Part shown: piece by piece, positions 16,301 to 27,352 of the stretch
Position numbering within the stretch: the first letter of the stretch is position 1
Layout of the letters: each line of letters begins with the position of its first letter
Source: Ga0077527 sp964486865
Lineage (GTDB): Bacteria > Pseudomonadota > Gammaproteobacteria > Burkholderiales > SG8-41
Assembly: GCA_964486865.1 (NCBI GenBank)
Contig: CAZAOZ010000002.1
Coordinates: 62,001 to 126,000 of the forward strand
Direction: 5' to 3'
DNA length: 64,000 nucleotides
Made by a program: the position numbers and the translations under genes
Notes under the pieces: model-generated
What the model was told of the DNA's origin: nothing
Databases searched by the model: none
What the model saw: the letters and a program-made list of their open reading frames with translations, nothing else

Positions 16301-19300
16301 TCCACCGTAACTGCCGGTGTTGTATCCGCCGTGAGTGTGGTCGCCCCTGACACGCTGATCGCACCCGCTTGCGTAATCGACGAACTGCTCGTCCAGTCAA
16401 GGTTCCCGGTAATGGTCAAACTACCTGCCCCCTGAAGCGCTCCTCCAGAATTAATCGCCAGGTTCCCATTGAGGGCGAGTGGGTTGGTGATGTTGATTGT
16501 GCCGGAGCTGGCCACACCCGCATTGAGCGTGTTGCTGCCCGTGCCGAGCGATTTGATGAAACTATTGCTGCTGTTGGAAAGAGTGCCCGCGCTCACGGTG
16601 AGCGTCGCAGCGCCGCCGGGATTGCTGCTGTCCAGCTCAATGGTGCCCGCGTTGACGAAGCCGTCTGCAACCGTCAGTTGCACCGCGCTGCCACCCGTAG
16701 CATCTACCCGGATCGTCCCGGCACTGCTCAAAATCGGGACATTAATCGCGTTGTTCACGCCGCTGGCCGCGCTGAGTACGCCCGGGTTGTCGATCGAACC
16801 CGTGCTATTTGTACTGTTATTGATGATTGCGTCCGAAAGCGTCACGGTGCCACGATTCACCAAAGTCCGATCCAGCGCCAACGTGCCGCTGAACGCCCCG
16901 CTGCTGCCGCTGGCCAGCGTAAAAATACCGCCGCTGTCAATCGCCCCGCCGCTCCACGTAAACGTGCCGCCGTTACTGCCCACCGTCAACGCACCCGCGC
17001 CCTGCAAGCGGCCACCCGCTAGGGTGAAGCTTTTGTTTACGAACGAAGCGTTCGACAGGGTCAGCGAACCACTGAGCAGTCGTAACACGCTGTTATCGGC
17101 GACCAGGCTCTTCGCCACCGCGGTGCCGGCAATATCAACCGTTCCATAAGTGCTGCCGATCACGACGTCCTGCGAAGAACTCGGAGAAAAATTCGTACTC
17201 CAGTTCAGACCATCGGTCCAATTGATTCCATCGCCATCACCATCGCTGCTGCCGTCCCAGAAAATCGAGGTCAAGCTCAAGGAGCCGCAATTGAGGCCGG
17301 TACATGTTAGCGTGCCGGTTCCGGTCGTTATTGATCCGTTCGGGCCGAGCGTGACTCCACCCGCCGCAGTAATGGATAAGTCGTTGTCGCTCGTGTTAAC
17401 TGACGAATTAATGACCACTGTTCCAGTCGGAGACGTGGTCGTAAGAGCCGCGCTTTGGAACGTCGTCAGCGGCTGGTTGAGTGTGATCGAATCAGTGGCA
17501 ATAAGCTGGAAAGAACTCCCGGAGTCCGTGGAAAGCTGAATGGTCGAGGTGCCGCCACCGGTAGAAACGTTGTTTAGCGAGCTGACTGTCAGCAATATCG
17601 AATTGTCGTCGGCGACATTTCCCGGTGCCGCGGTTCCGTTGATTCCACTTGCTTGGCCCGTGCTCCCGGCGGTCGACGCTTGCCCGAGCACCAATGCACC
17701 GCATGACGACAGATTAGCTGTACATGCTTTCAACGAACCGGTGTCCGTTCCGGTGAGTTGCGCCTGACCGTCAGGCCCGACCAGAAAGCCAAGGGCGGAA
17801 GCGGTCGAAGTCGAGACTCTGATGTCCCCACCGCCGGAATTAATCGTGTCACGCAAAACGAATCCGCCGTCTGGACTGCTGTTGCCGCCCCCGATCAGGG
17901 TAATGTTGCCGCCGTTGGATGAGACAGGCGCATTTACAACGACTTGGCCAACGCCATCCGCACTACCCGTTTGATGGGGCGAATCAGCCTCCAGGAAGAT
18001 TTTTCCACCCTGTGTCGTCAGCGCCGCATTAACCCTGACGTCATTACCCGCTTGGGCAACAAACCGCTTGCCCGACGGAAGGGTCACCGCATTCGACAGC
18101 GTGATGTCGGTGGCGGCCTGCACGACAGTATCGCCGGTGTTAAGCGAGCCGAGAGTGATGGAGTTCTTGCCCTTTATTTGAGTCGCGCCGCCGGCAAGCG
18201 TTACTGTTCCGCCGAAATCGTTGTTGGCATTGGCAAGCGTGATCGAATTCGTTCCAGCACTGATATTGGTAACACCCGTCACCGTCAGCGCTCCGGTTTG
18301 CGTCACGCCGCCGCTTGCCGTCAACGACAATGTCCTGCCTACCGCGGTGGTTCCGAATTCCGTTGCCCCGGCAACAACCATCAGATCACGCCCCACACTG
18401 CCGTTTACGGACAGCGCATTCTGATCGGTAATTGATGCATCGCTCGAATTGCCCGTAGTTGTCAGCGTCACCGCCCCGCTGAAATTGTTGCTGGCGTTAG
18501 TCAGCGTGATCGCATTTGCCCCGGCACTGAAACTTGCGGCGCCACCAACGGTAAGCGCAGCCGCCTGTGTAATGCTGCCGCCTCCTTTGCTATCAACAGA
18601 CAGCGTTCCGCCAGTACCCGTATTGATCTGGCCGAGTTGAATGTTGCCTTTTGCGATCGCCTGCAGATTGCCGCCACCGGTGGCAATCGCGCTTCCCGCA
18701 GCCATGGTGATCAAGCTGTTGTTGTTGGTTCCCGCCGCGCCTACCGTAGGCGATCCCGTTGTTCCGCTAATCGGCGTCCCGGCCCAGAGATTGACGTTCA
18801 GCGCGCCGCCACCAGTATTGATCGCCCCCGTACTTGAGAACGTAATATCATCATTTGCAATCAGCGAAAGCGTTGCAGTTCCGCTGGTCAAACTGGAGGC
18901 GATCACCGCGGCGTCGACCGCTATGGTTCCCGCCCCGCTCGATCCGCCCGGGCCGGTGATTACTCTTACGTTAGCGCCGTTCGTCAGCGCGTTCCCTAAC
19001 GACGACGCGCTGAGTGTCGTATTACCGGCGCTGCTCAGAAAATTGATCCCGTTCTGGGCTATCGTACCGCCAGCCTGAATAGTCACGTTAAACGGGTCGA
19101 GCAACCATTCGCCGTTCGCGCCGGCTGTTGCGCCCGCGTTAACATCACCCGTGACGATCAACGTCGCCGCGGCCGAGGTTTCGACAAATCCGCCGCTGCC
19201 GCTTTGCGCGCCTCCGCGCGCGCTGATACTGCCGTGGAACCAATTGGTGTCGTCGGCCCACACGATCACCTTGCCGCCATCGCCGCTCTGGATTGCGTCG

Positions 19301-20400
19301 ACCTTAACGATCGCATCCGGACCGAAATAGGTCCGGAACGCATTCTGAATTTCCGGATTTTTGCCTTGGAAATCACCACCGACGAGTACCATGCCGCCGC
19401 CCGTCTGGCCTGAAACATCAACCGATGCGTTACCGATCAGGCCAACCTGCGTTCCGAGCAACTGAACCGTGCCGCCCTTGCCGACATCTCCCTTGGCCTC
19501 GATGGTTCCCGAAGCAAGCAGGGTTCCGGTTTCCGCCTGCGCGGTGACACTGCCGCCCTGCGGCCCGTTGGCCGTGACAATGCTGCCCGCCTCCAGCGTA
19601 ACATCCTTGACGGCCTTGAAGATGATCTTGCCGTTCTCGCCCATCACCGCCGTATTGGCATCGGCAACGCCGCTGTGCTTCACCAGCGTGCCATACATGC
19701 CGATGCGCCCGCCGGCAGCAATCAGCTGGCCGAGGTTCACCGCCTGATTGTCGGATGCGGTGACCTGCACGCGCACTTCCGGGGTCTGCGCATCAACCAG
19801 CTCAACGCTTTTGCCTGCAGCGAGGATGATCTCGCCCTGCGGGCTGCGGATAATGCCGCTGTTCTGCACGTCCTGCCCCACCAGATACACCATGCCGCCC
19901 GAGGGTGTGGTGATGGTGCCCTGATTGACCACGCTGCCCGCGCCGGGTGTTGCGGTAAAGCGCATGCGACCGGCGAGGAAATCACTGTCGGACAGATTCA
20001 GCGACGACGCCATGAAGCCCGCGACGTCGATATTGGCGCCGGGGCCGATGGTGATGCCGTTGGGATTGACCAGAAAAACGCGTCCGTTGGATTGCAGGGT
20101 GCCGAGAATCGCCGATGGATTCACCCCGGTGACCCGATTGAGAACAGCGCTGACCTGCGACTGCTGAATGAAGCGGGTGATCTCGCCGCCGGCAATCGAG
20201 AAGCCCTGCCAGTTGATCACCGTACCCGGGGCATTGGTAACGGTCAGCGTGTTGCCCTGGGTGGCGAACGTCGCCTGGCCTTGCGCCACCGCCGGCCCCG
20301 TCGGATTGGCCACGGTGTTGCCGGCAAAGCACGCCGCAACGGCGCCGGCCAGCGCAGTGCGCCGCCAGATTCCGCGTTTATCCCCGTGACGGTTCCGCAT
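13386..20400 (-). CDS. Large filamentous-haemagglutinin-like exoprotein (TPS family), interrupted by an assembly gap
   Basis: One gene split in two frames by the 100-N gap. It starts at ATG 20400 behind GGGGAT. It has an arginine-rich signal peptide (RRTALAGAVAACFAGNTVAN), then the TPS haemagglutination domain at about residues 30-170 with NRVTGVNPS and the family motif NPNGI. A long beta-helical region rich in G, T, S and N follows. Next is an MBG domain (KTYGDANPAFTFG), then 90-residue repeats, a YDG domain (NKVYDGGTAGAVTLADN), and a tail ending in GGGGDNRTQKPGVCR. With the smallest repeat-consistent gap (174 nt) the protein is 2362 residues. It would be secreted by a two-partner (TpsB) transporter, but none is in the window. 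A role in adhesion or biofilm is inferred from the family. Confidence 0.9.
14801..15278. repeat. 270-bp (90-codon) tandem repeats in the exoprotein, spanning the gap
   Basis: The sequence starting at 14954 recurs from 15224, giving a period of 270 bp with near identity. The left edge of the N run (14853) corresponds to 15049 within the unit and the right edge to its start. The gap therefore lies inside another copy, and 174 bp plus a multiple of 270 bp is hidden. Confidence 0.88.
14854..14953. other. Assembly gap of 100 N
   Basis: Exactly 100 unknown bases, the conventional length for a scaffold gap of unknown size. Being 1 modulo 3, it puts the two halves of the exoprotein gene out of frame. 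Confidence 0.98.
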
Positions 20401-20798
20401 CAATATCCCCCAGCCATCGCCCGTTTTGTTTTTCTCAACAGGCGCGATTCGCTGACAAACTAACGCAGCATTATATGCCCGACTGTCGCCATCAACTGTG
20501 CAATACCGCACGTTTTGTAAAACACCGGTCACACTCAACTAATTGTTTTTATTATATAAATTACGATTTACTGTCTAAAACAGGTCATCGCTCATGAACT
20601 GCAAGTGGCTGGATCCCGATAGCCCACTTTGGTGAAGAGGCTGGGACCGCTTGGGATACAGAACCCTCTTTGGAAGTGAGGGTGGTGGCCAGGGACGAAA
20701 TTGGCCTGTTATCGATTTTGCCTCGCTGCGCGAGGCAATCGATGGTGCAAACGAAATTGGCCTGTTATCGATTTTGCCTCGCTGCGCGAGGCAATCGA
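20401..20798. other. Intergenic region upstream of the exoprotein gene
   Basis: No gene is supported. Positions 20540-20580 are very AT-rich and probably hold the minus-strand promoter of the exoprotein; an IHF-like motif with one mismatch is present. Positions 20683-20696 repeat the last 14 bases of the adjacent tRNA-Phe. The 56-bp tandem repeats described separately fill the rest up to the tRNA. Confidence 0.6.

Positions 20799-20803
<5 letters not shown>
20695..20803. repeat. Two direct 53-bp repeats (period 56) next to tRNA-Phe
   Basis: Copies at 20695-20747 and 20751-20803 are identical over 53 bp and separated by CAA. Each contains a stem TGCCTCGC, loop TGC, GCGAGGCA, flanked by ATCGAT on both sides. 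The second copy runs into the tRNA-Phe 3' end. Confidence 0.9.
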
Positions 20804-20874
<71 letters not shown>

Positions 20875-20994
20875 CCGTGATGCAATGTGCTGCAGAAACC
20901 GGGGGTGGGATTTCGGGATTTCACCCGACGGCCGGACCGGGCGAAAGGGCGCCATTTAAACCTCAAATGCGTGGGGCGTCAAGGCAATAACCTG

Positions 20995-21297
20995 TCAGTT
21001 GCAGCTCAGTTGCTGCGCCACGCAGATGGCGCGCCGCGCGTAAATCAGCAGCAGGCCGACCCACACCAGCAGAATGAAGGTCGCGAACGGTATGTGGCGG
21101 TCGAGGATGAACCTGGGCGTGATGAAGCGGGTGGCCTTGACCAGCGGCTCGGTGCCTTTTTTGAACAACTGGAAAACGAAGTTCTGCTCGCGGTTGACGC
21201 CGGCGAATATCCACATCGCGGCGCGCCCGACGAACAGATACAGCGCGACCTGCACCAGGGCAAACAATATGGACAGCAGTGTGTATTCGACAGGCAT
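20995..21297 (-). CDS. Small inner-membrane protein of unknown function
   Basis: 100 residues with two predicted membrane helices: one near the N-terminus (TLLSILFALVQVALYLFVG) and one near the C-terminus (PFATFILLVWVGLLLIYA). A basic loop of about 35 residues between them contains GTEPLVKATRFITPRFILD. I do not recognise a named family; it resembles small conserved betaproteobacterial membrane proteins. The Shine-Dalgarno is weak. It lies on the same strand as groEL but is separated from it by two strong terminators, so it needs its own promoter. The YDN-rich features of known holins are absent. Confidence 0.65.
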   Translation of the reverse strand: MPVEYTLLSILFALVQVALYLFVGRAAMWIFAGVNREQNFVFQLFKKGTEPLVKATRFITPRFILDRHIPFATFILLVWVGLLLIYARRAICVAQQLSCN

Positions 21298-21361
21298 GAT
21301 TGGCGTTGTGGATGAATCCGGGTTGTCATTGTAATCGACACGCCAAATCCCGCAGTACGGA

Positions 21362-21392
21362 TAAAAAAGAAACCCCGCCGAAGCGGGGTTTC
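21362..21392 (-). terminator. Rho-independent terminator (distal of a tandem pair)
   Basis: A perfect 10-bp stem, GAAACCCCGC, tetraloop, GCGGGGTTTC (21369-21392). On the minus strand it is followed by a run of six U. Confidence 0.92.
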
Positions 21393-21488
21393 TGGTGCAA
21401 CAAATACCCTGAAGGAGGGAGGGCTCGGGAGGGAACTATCGGTTCCCTCCTGCTCGTCCACCCTTCGGATATGTAATTCGCGAAGCGC

Positions 21489-21519
21489 AAAAAAAGAAGC
21501 CCCGCCTTGGCGGGGCTTC
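21489..21519 (-). terminator. Rho-independent terminator of groESL
   Basis: An 11-bp stem GAAGCCCCGCC, loop AA on the transcript, GGCGGGGCTTC (21496-21519), followed on the minus strand by seven U. It lies 86 bp after the groEL stop. Confidence 0.93.
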
Positions 21520-21581
21520 CATACTCTGAGGAAGGGGGCTCGGGGGAAACCTGGGTTCCCCCCGCTCGTCCTGCTTCCGCA

Positions 21582-21604
21582 GGATATGTAATTCGCGTAG
21601 CGAA

Positions 21605-21614
<10 letters not shown>
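21582..21614. repeat. Perfect 15-bp inverted repeat over the groEL stop codon
   Basis: The arms GGATATGTAATTCGC and GCGAATTACATATCC flank a 3-base loop. On the minus strand the inner arm contains the last groEL codon and its TAA. The arm recurs without its partner at 21467, as part of the duplicated terminator module. Confidence 0.85.
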
Positions 21615-23248
<1,634 letters not shown>

Positions 23249-23277
23249 GTTGAAATCTCCTGGATATTCTTGGTGAG

Positions 23278-23565
23278 TTACTCGACGACGCCCATGATGT
23301 CTTCTTCGCGCATGACCAGCAGCTCGTCGCCTTCTACTTTGACGGTCTGGCCGGAATATTTGCCGAAGAGCACACGGTCGCCCACTTTAACGTCCAGCGG
23401 AATGATCTTGCCGTCGTCGGTTTTTTTGCCTTTGCCGACGGCTTTGACTTCACCCTGATCCGGCTTTTCAGCAGCGGTGTCAGGAATTACGATACCGGAA
23501 GCAGTTTTGCGCTCTTCTTCCAGCCGCTTCACGATAATGCGGTCGTGCAACGGACGAATCTTCAT
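23278..23565 (-). CDS. groES: Co-chaperonin GroES
   Basis: 95 residues from the ATG at 23565 (MKIRPLHDRIIVKRLEEERK), chosen because GAGGAG lies just upstream and all GroES proteins start here. A longer reading would add MRRCT. The mobile-loop region (KTASGIVIPDTAAEKP) and the C-terminal strand LLVMREEDIMGVVE are present. It caps the GroEL ring. First gene of the groESL operon, directly downstream of a CIRCE operator. Confidence 0.99.
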   Translation of the reverse strand: MKIRPLHDRIIVKRLEEERKTASGIVIPDTAAEKPDQGEVKAVGKGKKTDDGKIIPLDVKVGDRVLFGKYSGQTVKVEGDELLVMREEDIMGVVE

Positions 23566-23626
23566 GGTGCATCTCCTCAAATCAGTTGAATAATCAGATT
23601 AACCAGACGAACCGCGAGCGAGCTTA

Positions 23627-23653
23627 TTAGCACTCAACTCAAGCGAGTGCCAA
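23627..23653. promoter_or_regulatory. CIRCE operator (HrcA binding site)
   Basis: TTAGCACTC, nine bases, GAGTGCCAA. The consensus is TTAGCACTC-N9-GAGTGCTAA, so there is a single mismatch in the right arm. It lies 62 bp upstream of the groES start, as expected for HrcA heat-shock repression. hrcA itself is not in the window. Confidence 0.93.
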
Positions 23654-23732
23654 TAATAGGGGCGTACGGGGGGGATTACAAGAGGAGCCGGCCAGTGGCC
23701 CGCTCTTGATGTAAGTACTCGCTTACTGGAAA

Positions 23733-23759
23733 ATATTAACTAAATCAATTAGTTAATAT
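23733..23759. repeat. Perfect 11-bp AT-rich inverted repeat between groES and an unknown gene
   Basis: Arms ATATTAACTAA and TTAGTTAATAT with spacer ATCAA. The right arm contains the stop codon of the gene at 23749-24411. Bases 23743-23755 also match the IHF consensus WATCAANNNNTTR exactly. No G/C stem or U-run typical of a terminator is present. Confidence 0.7.
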
Positions 23760-24411
23760 ATGTTTCTGGGCGCGGCACCGGCAAGGCACGGTGTTTGGGC
23801 ACACCAAAGCGATAAACCATTTTGCGCTTGCCGGCGCATACCGGCGGCACCGGCGCCAGCGGACAGGGCAGCGCGCGCCGCCCCTCCGCGGACAACGTGG
23901 CGTCGTCCGCGTACTCCTTCCAGATGCCGCCACGCACCGGACGGAACATCCACATCAGATAACCGCGCACCGCGGCCAGCTCAAGGAGATCATCCAGATC
24001 CGGAGCATCGGACACGGCGACCTCGGCGCCGTTGATGTTGCACGGATAGGTGCCAAAGGCCTGCATGCATTCCAGTTCTTCGTTCTCCGCAGCGCCGGGG
24101 CGAAAGCAGGCCGGGCGCTCGGCTCGCGCCACATCCCAAGCGCCCAGCGCCCATGCCGCCTCCATGGCGGCATGATCCACCGCGACCAGTTCACGCCAGC
24201 GCTCATTCAGTTGCAGTAACGAACTCGGTATCGGCGAGTACGAAACCACCCCGGCCTCCTCCAGATCGACGAGCTTTTGCCTGATAAAACCGTGCCAGTG
24301 CAGCGTCAGGATCACCGGCGTGTCGGGACAGGGCACTGCGGCGAGGGTGACGCCGACCAGCGGCAGGCCGGTGGCGGACATCTGGTCTTCGATGCGTTCG
24401 AGGATCTGCAT
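23749..24411 (-). CDS. Conserved protein of unknown function
   Basis: 220 residues from ATG 24411 (MQILERIEDQMSATG); an in-frame TTG two codons upstream is also possible, and AAAGGAG serves either. There is no signal peptide or membrane helix. Visible features are several Cys-Pro pairs (PCPDTP, PCPLAP), a WHGF segment, a proline-rich C-terminal third (CPLAPVPPVCAGKRK) and an acidic DAPDLDDLLELAAVRGYLMW. I do not recognise the family. It lies upstream of groES on the same strand but is separated by an AT palindrome and the groES promoter. It is divergent from bioA. Confidence 0.7.
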   Translation of the reverse strand: MQILERIEDQMSATGLPLVGVTLAAVPCPDTPVILTLHWHGFIRQKLVDLEEAGVVSYSPIPSSLLQLNERWRELVAVDHAAMEAAWALGAWDVARAERPACFRPGAAENEELECMQAFGTYPCNINGAEVAVSDAPDLDDLLELAAVRGYLMWMFRPVRGGIWKEYADDATLSAEGRRALPCPLAPVPPVCAGKRKMVYRFGVPKHRALPVPRPETYIN

Positions 24412-24586
24412 GCGCAAACATCTCCTTTAGCGTGCTGTTAAACTGCAACAACAACTACCGAAAACATTCAGGGCAAATCAGGCGCCGCAGCAGCGCCGGT
24501 TCACGCCGCCATGCCGCGCCTATTGCTTAACGGCTGTGACGCGCACCGGTTGAACATAGCCGAGTATTCGACAGAGCGGTACCGCA

Positions 24587-25924
24587 ATGCAAACCAGCAC
24601 TCGCAACAGTCTGCTGCTAGAACGCAGCCGCGCCGCGGTATGGCACCCCTGCACGCAGATGAAGCAGCACGAAACGCTGCCCATCGTACCGATCGCGCGG
24701 GCGCAGGGTTGCTGGCTGTATGACTTTGACGGCCGGCGCTATCTCGATGCCGTCAGTTCCTGGTGGGTCAATCTGTTCGGCCATGCCGAGCCGCGCATCA
24801 ATGCCGCGCTGATCGACCAGCTGCAACGGCTGGAGCATGTGCTGCTCGCCGGCTTTACCCACGAACCGGTGGTGGAACTCTCGGAGCGCCTGGCGGCGCT
24901 GACCGGCGGCGCGCTGGGCCATTGTTTTTACGGCAGCGACGGCGCATCGGCGGTGGAAATCGCGCTGAAAATGAGTTTCCATTCCTGGCGCAACAGCGGC
25001 CGCAACGAAAAAACAGAATTCATCAGCCTCGCCGGCAGCTATCACGGCGAGACCCTGGGTGCGTTGTCGGTGACCGACGTCGCGCTGTTCAAGGACACCT
25101 ACGCACCGCTGCTGCGTCACAGCGTGCAGGTGCCCAGCCCCGACTGGCGGCTGGCGGCAGCCGGCGCATCACCGCGCGACCATGCGCTGCATTGCGCGCA
25201 GGCGCTGGCACGGCATCTGGAAAAAAACCACGCGCGCACCGCCGCACTGATCGTCGAACCGCTGGTGCAGGGCGCTGCCGGCATGGCCATGTACGACGCC
25301 GAGTATCTGCGCCAGGCACGCATGCTGTGCGACCGCCATGACGTGCACCTGATTGCCGACGAGATCATGACCGGCTTCGGCCGCACCGGCAGCTTTTTCG
25401 CATATGAGCAGGCGGGCATCACGCCGGATTTCCTGTGTCTGTCCAAAGGCATCACCGGCGGTTATCTGCCGCTGTCGGCGGTGCTGACGCGCGATGCCAT
25501 CTATCAGTCGTTCTACGACGACTCGGTGACGCGCGGTTTCCTGCATTCGCATTCCTATACCGGCAACGCGCTGGCCTGCCGTGCCGCGCTGGCGACACTG
25601 GATATTTTTGAACAGGACAACGTGATTGCAGCAAACCGCGAACGGGCACGACGCATGAGCGCCGCCGCGCAACCGCTGGCTGCGCATCCGCGGGTACGCA
25701 ACTTCCGCTCAACCGGGATGATCTGGGCCTTCGAAGTCGATGGCGCGGATGCAACATTCGGCCGGCGCTTTTTCACCGCTGCGCTGGCGCGCGAGCTGCT
25801 GCTGCGGCCGATTAGTGGAAATGCGGGCAACACCGTCTATTTCATGCCGCCCTATGCGATCAGCGACGCGGAAATGGATTTGTTGGTTACGCGTACGCTG
25901 GAAGCGCTGGACGCCACGCCTTGA
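24587..25924 (+). CDS. bioA: Adenosylmethionine-8-amino-7-oxononanoate aminotransferase
   Basis: 445-residue class III PLP aminotransferase of biotin synthesis. It makes 7,8-diaminopelargonate from 7-keto-8-aminopelargonate using SAM as amino donor. BioA-typical segments are AVWHPCTQMKQHE, SSWWVNLFGHAEPRIN, YHGETLGALSVTD and IADEIMTGFGRTG. The PLP lysine is Lys287 (LSKGITGG). The other biotin genes are not in the window. The stop codon overlaps the start of the beta-CASP gene (TTGA), suggesting translational coupling. Confidence 0.97.
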   Translation: MQTSTRNSLLLERSRAAVWHPCTQMKQHETLPIVPIARAQGCWLYDFDGRRYLDAVSSWWVNLFGHAEPRINAALIDQLQRLEHVLLAGFTHEPVVELSERLAALTGGALGHCFYGSDGASAVEIALKMSFHSWRNSGRNEKTEFISLAGSYHGETLGALSVTDVALFKDTYAPLLRHSVQVPSPDWRLAAAGASPRDHALHCAQALARHLEKNHARTAALIVEPLVQGAAGMAMYDAEYLRQARMLCDRHDVHLIADEIMTGFGRTGSFFAYEQAGITPDFLCLSKGITGGYLPLSAVLTRDAIYQSFYDDSVTRGFLHSHSYTGNALACRAALATLDIFEQDNVIAANRERARRMSAAAQPLAAHPRVRNFRSTGMIWAFEVDGADATFGRRFFTAALARELLLRPISGNAGNTVYFMPPYAISDAEMDLLVTRTLEALDATP

Positions 25925-27312
25925 AACTGACTTTCCTCGGCGCCGCGGGCGAAGTGACGGGTTCGAGTTTTCTGCTCGAAACGGCCGGCGTGCGCCTGCT
26001 GGTCGATTGCGGCATGTTCCAGGGCGGACGCGAAGCCGACGGCAAAAACCGCGCGCATTTTGCATTCGATCCGGCAACGCTGGACCTGGTGCTGCTCACC
26101 CACGCCCACATCGATCATTCCGGGCTGCTGCCGCGGCTGGTCGCGGCCGGTTTCCGCGGGCCGATCCATGCCACCGCCGCCACCTGCGACCTGCTCGAAG
26201 TCATGCTGATCGACTCGGCGCATATCCAGGAAAAAGAAACCGAGTGGATGCAAAAAGCCAACATGCGCGGCGCCGGCAAGCCGCCTCTGTACACGGTCAC
26301 CGAGGTCACCCGGACGCTGCGGCAACTGAAACCCGTCGAATACGGCGCCGAGCTGCGCCCGCATCCCGGCGTGCGCTGCGTATTCCGCGACGCCGGCCAT
26401 ATCATCGGCGCCGCCATCATCGAGTTGTGGATAACCGACGGCGCGCGGACGCGCAAAATCGTGTTCTCCGGTGACATCGGCCAGCCGAGCCGGCCGCTGG
26501 TGCGCGATCCGGCGCAGATCGCTGACGCCGATGTGCTGATCGTCGAATCGACCTACGGCAACCGCCTGCACAAGGCCATGGACGATACGCTGGCGGAACT
26601 CGAACACGCGGTCACCGACACCATCACGCGCAAAAAAGGCAATGTGATCATTCCGGCGTTCGCCGTCGGGCGCACGCAGGAGATCATTTATCTGCTGGTC
26701 GAGCTGTACCGGCAGGGACGCCTGCCGGAAATGGAAATCTACATCGACTCGCCGATGGCCACGAAGGCGACCGCAATCACCGCGAAACACTGGGCGCTGC
26801 TCGATCAGGATGCGGCGGCGCTGCTGCAATGGCTGAAAAACCGCCGCGGGCGCCCGCACATCCACTTCGTGCAGGACGTGCTGGAATCCACCAATCTGCA
26901 CCGCATCAAACGGGGCGCGGTGATCATCTCCGCCAGCGGCATGTGCAATGCGGGACGCATCAAGCATCATCTGCGGCACAACCTCGGGCGCAGGGAATCG
27001 ACGCTGCTGATCGTCGGCTTCCAGGCCGCGGGCACGCTGGGCCGGCGCATCGTCGATGGCGCGCGCACCGTGCGCATTTTCGGCATCCCGATCCCGGTGC
27101 GCGCCGATGTCTATACCATCGGCGGCCTGTCGGCGCATGCCGACCAGGCGGCGCTGCTCGGGTGGTTGAAAAATTTCAAGCGTGCGCCGCAGCGTACTTT
27201 CGTGGTACATGGGGAACAATCCACCGCCGAAATTTTTGCCGCCGCCATTCACGACCAACTGGGCTGGAGCGGCGTCGATATTCCGGCGCTGCACAGCTCC
27301 GTCATCCTCTAG
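25921..27312 (+). CDS. Beta-CASP metallo-beta-lactamase-fold RNase-like protein
   Basis: 463 residues, start TTG overlapping the bioA stop. The Zn site is seen in LTHAHIDHSGLLPRL, FRDAGHIIGAA and FSGDIGQP, and beta-CASP motifs in IVESTYGNRLHK, DSPMATKATA, ISASGMCNAGRIKHHL and LSAHADQAAL. This is the bacterial branch of the CPSF/YSH1-like group, mostly predicted RNA-processing exo- or endonucleases. No KH or RNase J-specific C-terminal domain is present. The link with bioA is positional only. Confidence 0.9.
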   Translation: MKLTFLGAAGEVTGSSFLLETAGVRLLVDCGMFQGGREADGKNRAHFAFDPATLDLVLLTHAHIDHSGLLPRLVAAGFRGPIHATAATCDLLEVMLIDSAHIQEKETEWMQKANMRGAGKPPLYTVTEVTRTLRQLKPVEYGAELRPHPGVRCVFRDAGHIIGAAIIELWITDGARTRKIVFSGDIGQPSRPLVRDPAQIADADVLIVESTYGNRLHKAMDDTLAELEHAVTDTITRKKGNVIIPAFAVGRTQEIIYLLVELYRQGRLPEMEIYIDSPMATKATAITAKHWALLDQDAAALLQWLKNRRGRPHIHFVQDVLESTNLHRIKRGAVIISASGMCNAGRIKHHLRHNLGRRESTLLIVGFQAAGTLGRRIVDGARTVRIFGIPIPVRADVYTIGGLSAHADQAALLGWLKNFKRAPQRTFVVHGEQSTAEIFAAAIHDQLGWSGVDIPALHSSVIL

Positions 27313-27352
27313 CGCAACCAAACCGTCAACCAAACCCTCCGCCAAACGTCTG

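Noticed and set aside
13342..20798. Genomic island integrated at tRNA-Phe
   Set aside because: No integrase and no full attachment-site copy on the far side of the exoprotein gene. Only a 14-base partial duplication is seen, so it is kept as a question rather than a feature.
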